In this document: piece by piece, positions 40,512-40,861 of the stretch
Layout: each line of letters opens with the position of its first letter
Position numbering within the stretch: position 1 is the first letter of the stretch
Assembly (NCBI GenBank): GCA_049647485.1
Contig: JBARXT010000249.1
Span: forward strand, 1 to 40,861
DNA length: 40,861 nt
Direction of reading: 5' to 3'
DNA from: 62-47 sp049647485
GTDB lineage: Bacteria > Pseudomonadota > Alphaproteobacteria > Rhizobiales > Xanthobacteraceae
Made by a program: the position numbers and the translations under genes
Notes under the pieces: model-generated
Told to the model about the DNA's origin: nothing
Database searches by the model: none
Seen by the model: the letters and a program-made list of their open reading frames with translations, nothing else

Positions 40512-40861
40512 GTCGTCCCTCTAAACTGGCGTTATTGGAACTGTTTCTACCAAGGAATCTTGCACCGCAGCAATGAATCTATTGCCGCGGACACACCTAC
40601 AGGTTGAATATTCTCGAGACACCCGAGCGTCCCAAACTCTGCCGGTTGCGGCGGCAACCAGGCGCGCCAACGGCCTTGCCGGCAACTTTTCGGCCGGTTC
40701 CGTCAATCCTTAACGGCTTATTTACCCTAACACGAAAAAGTCCGGTGCAGAGGCAGACGAGCGCCGCCCGATGGGATTGTCTTAACCAAACGGGGACGCG
40801 TGGAGCCAGACGGCGCGACAATCGGCGCCAGATCGGACACCGGACCACAGCATGAATTCGC
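40512..40861. other. Upstream region of the acyl-CoA dehydrogenase gene, to the window end
   Basis: 350 bp with no convincing complete gene; the frames here are short and Arg/Pro-rich. It contains a 6-bp hairpin GGTTGC/GCAACC near 40646, a TTAA-N7-TTTA element at 40710-40724 and a TTAACC near 40783. A plus-strand ATG at 40852 could be the start of the next gene but is cut by the window edge. Confidence 0.4.

Noticed and set aside
38625..40607. 660-residue plus-strand open frame opposite the acyl-CoA dehydrogenase
   Set aside because: Composition is His/Arg/Gly-rich with no motif, and the sense strand encodes a complete enzyme.
1..40861. CRISPR array, tRNA/rRNA genes, insertion sequences or prophage
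   Set aside because: No regularly spaced repeats, clover-leaf or rRNA-like segments, transposase, integrase or phage proteins were seen. The repeats present are isolated palindromes.

Overview
The window is GC-rich chromosomal DNA from an alphaproteobacterium, most likely Nitrobacteraceae/Bradyrhizobiaceae (Bradyrhizobium, Rhodopseudomonas or Afipia group). This is inferred from gene content and order, not from a database search. The evidence is: a split F0 ATP synthase cluster with both b' and b subunits; a ctaC-ctaD-ctaB-coxF-ctaG-ctaE oxidase operon running into SURF1 and thrC; a Shemin-type 5-aminolevulinate synthase; a plant/alphaproteobacterial-type GshA; an IalB-family protein; and palindromic intergenic elements of a kind common in Rhizobiales. 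I see no rRNA, tRNA, CRISPR, insertion sequence, phage or plasmid gene. Almost all the sequence is core genome.

Layout. 1-234: 3' end of an outer-membrane beta-barrel gene, then a strong terminator. 406-6479 (+): an orphan chemotaxis receptor, biotin synthase (bioB), a metallo-beta-lactamase-fold hydrolase and hemA. 6509-11578: a signalling locus made of a FixJ-like regulator, a divergent hybrid histidine kinase with an SLC5 transporter-like sensor (CrbS/MxtR type), and a convergent LuxR-type regulator (CrbR/ErdR type). 11792-13486 (-): YjbQ-family protein, an unknown exported coiled-coil protein and a DsbA-fold isomerase. 13778-16402 (+): atpI-atpB-atpE-atpF'-atpF, with a good sigma70-like promoter and a 15-bp bidirectional terminator. 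16490-17932 (-): unknown lipoprotein and a RimJ-like acetyltransferase.

18163-27602 (-) is one long co-directional run, read as ctaC-ctaD-ctaB-coxF-ctaG-ctaE-DUF983-SURF1-thrC-M16 peptidase. It supplies the aa3-type oxidase core subunits I-III, heme O synthesis (CtaB), CuB insertion (CtaG) and heme a assembly (SURF1). It ends in threonine synthase and a processing-peptidase-like protein, with 4-nt start/stop overlaps at two junctions. coxF (53 aa) is easy to miss because of its size. 28022-31299 (+): IalB-family protein, then tldD-lepB-yjbR. 31319-34126 (-): a double PAN-domain exported protein, gshA and a MarR regulator. The MarR gene is divergent from a beta-class glutathione S-transferase at 34271, and two similar short palindromes lie between them. 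34998-40511 (-): a fatty-acid beta-oxidation set (acyl-CoA dehydrogenase, thiolase, FadJ-like bifunctional enzyme) separated by two large inverted-repeat elements.

How it fits together: energy metabolism dominates (ATP synthase F0, cytochrome oxidase and its assembly factors, heme precursor synthesis, beta-oxidation). Around this sit thiol/redox defence (GshA, GST, MarR) and a carbon-sensing two-component system. I found no clear case of a wholly new multi-gene system. The best leads are the three-gene SLC5-kinase locus, the twin palindromes at marR/gst, the UUCG hairpin between ctaD and ctaB, the tandem PAN protein, and the tandem duplication over the stop codon of the FixJ-like gene.
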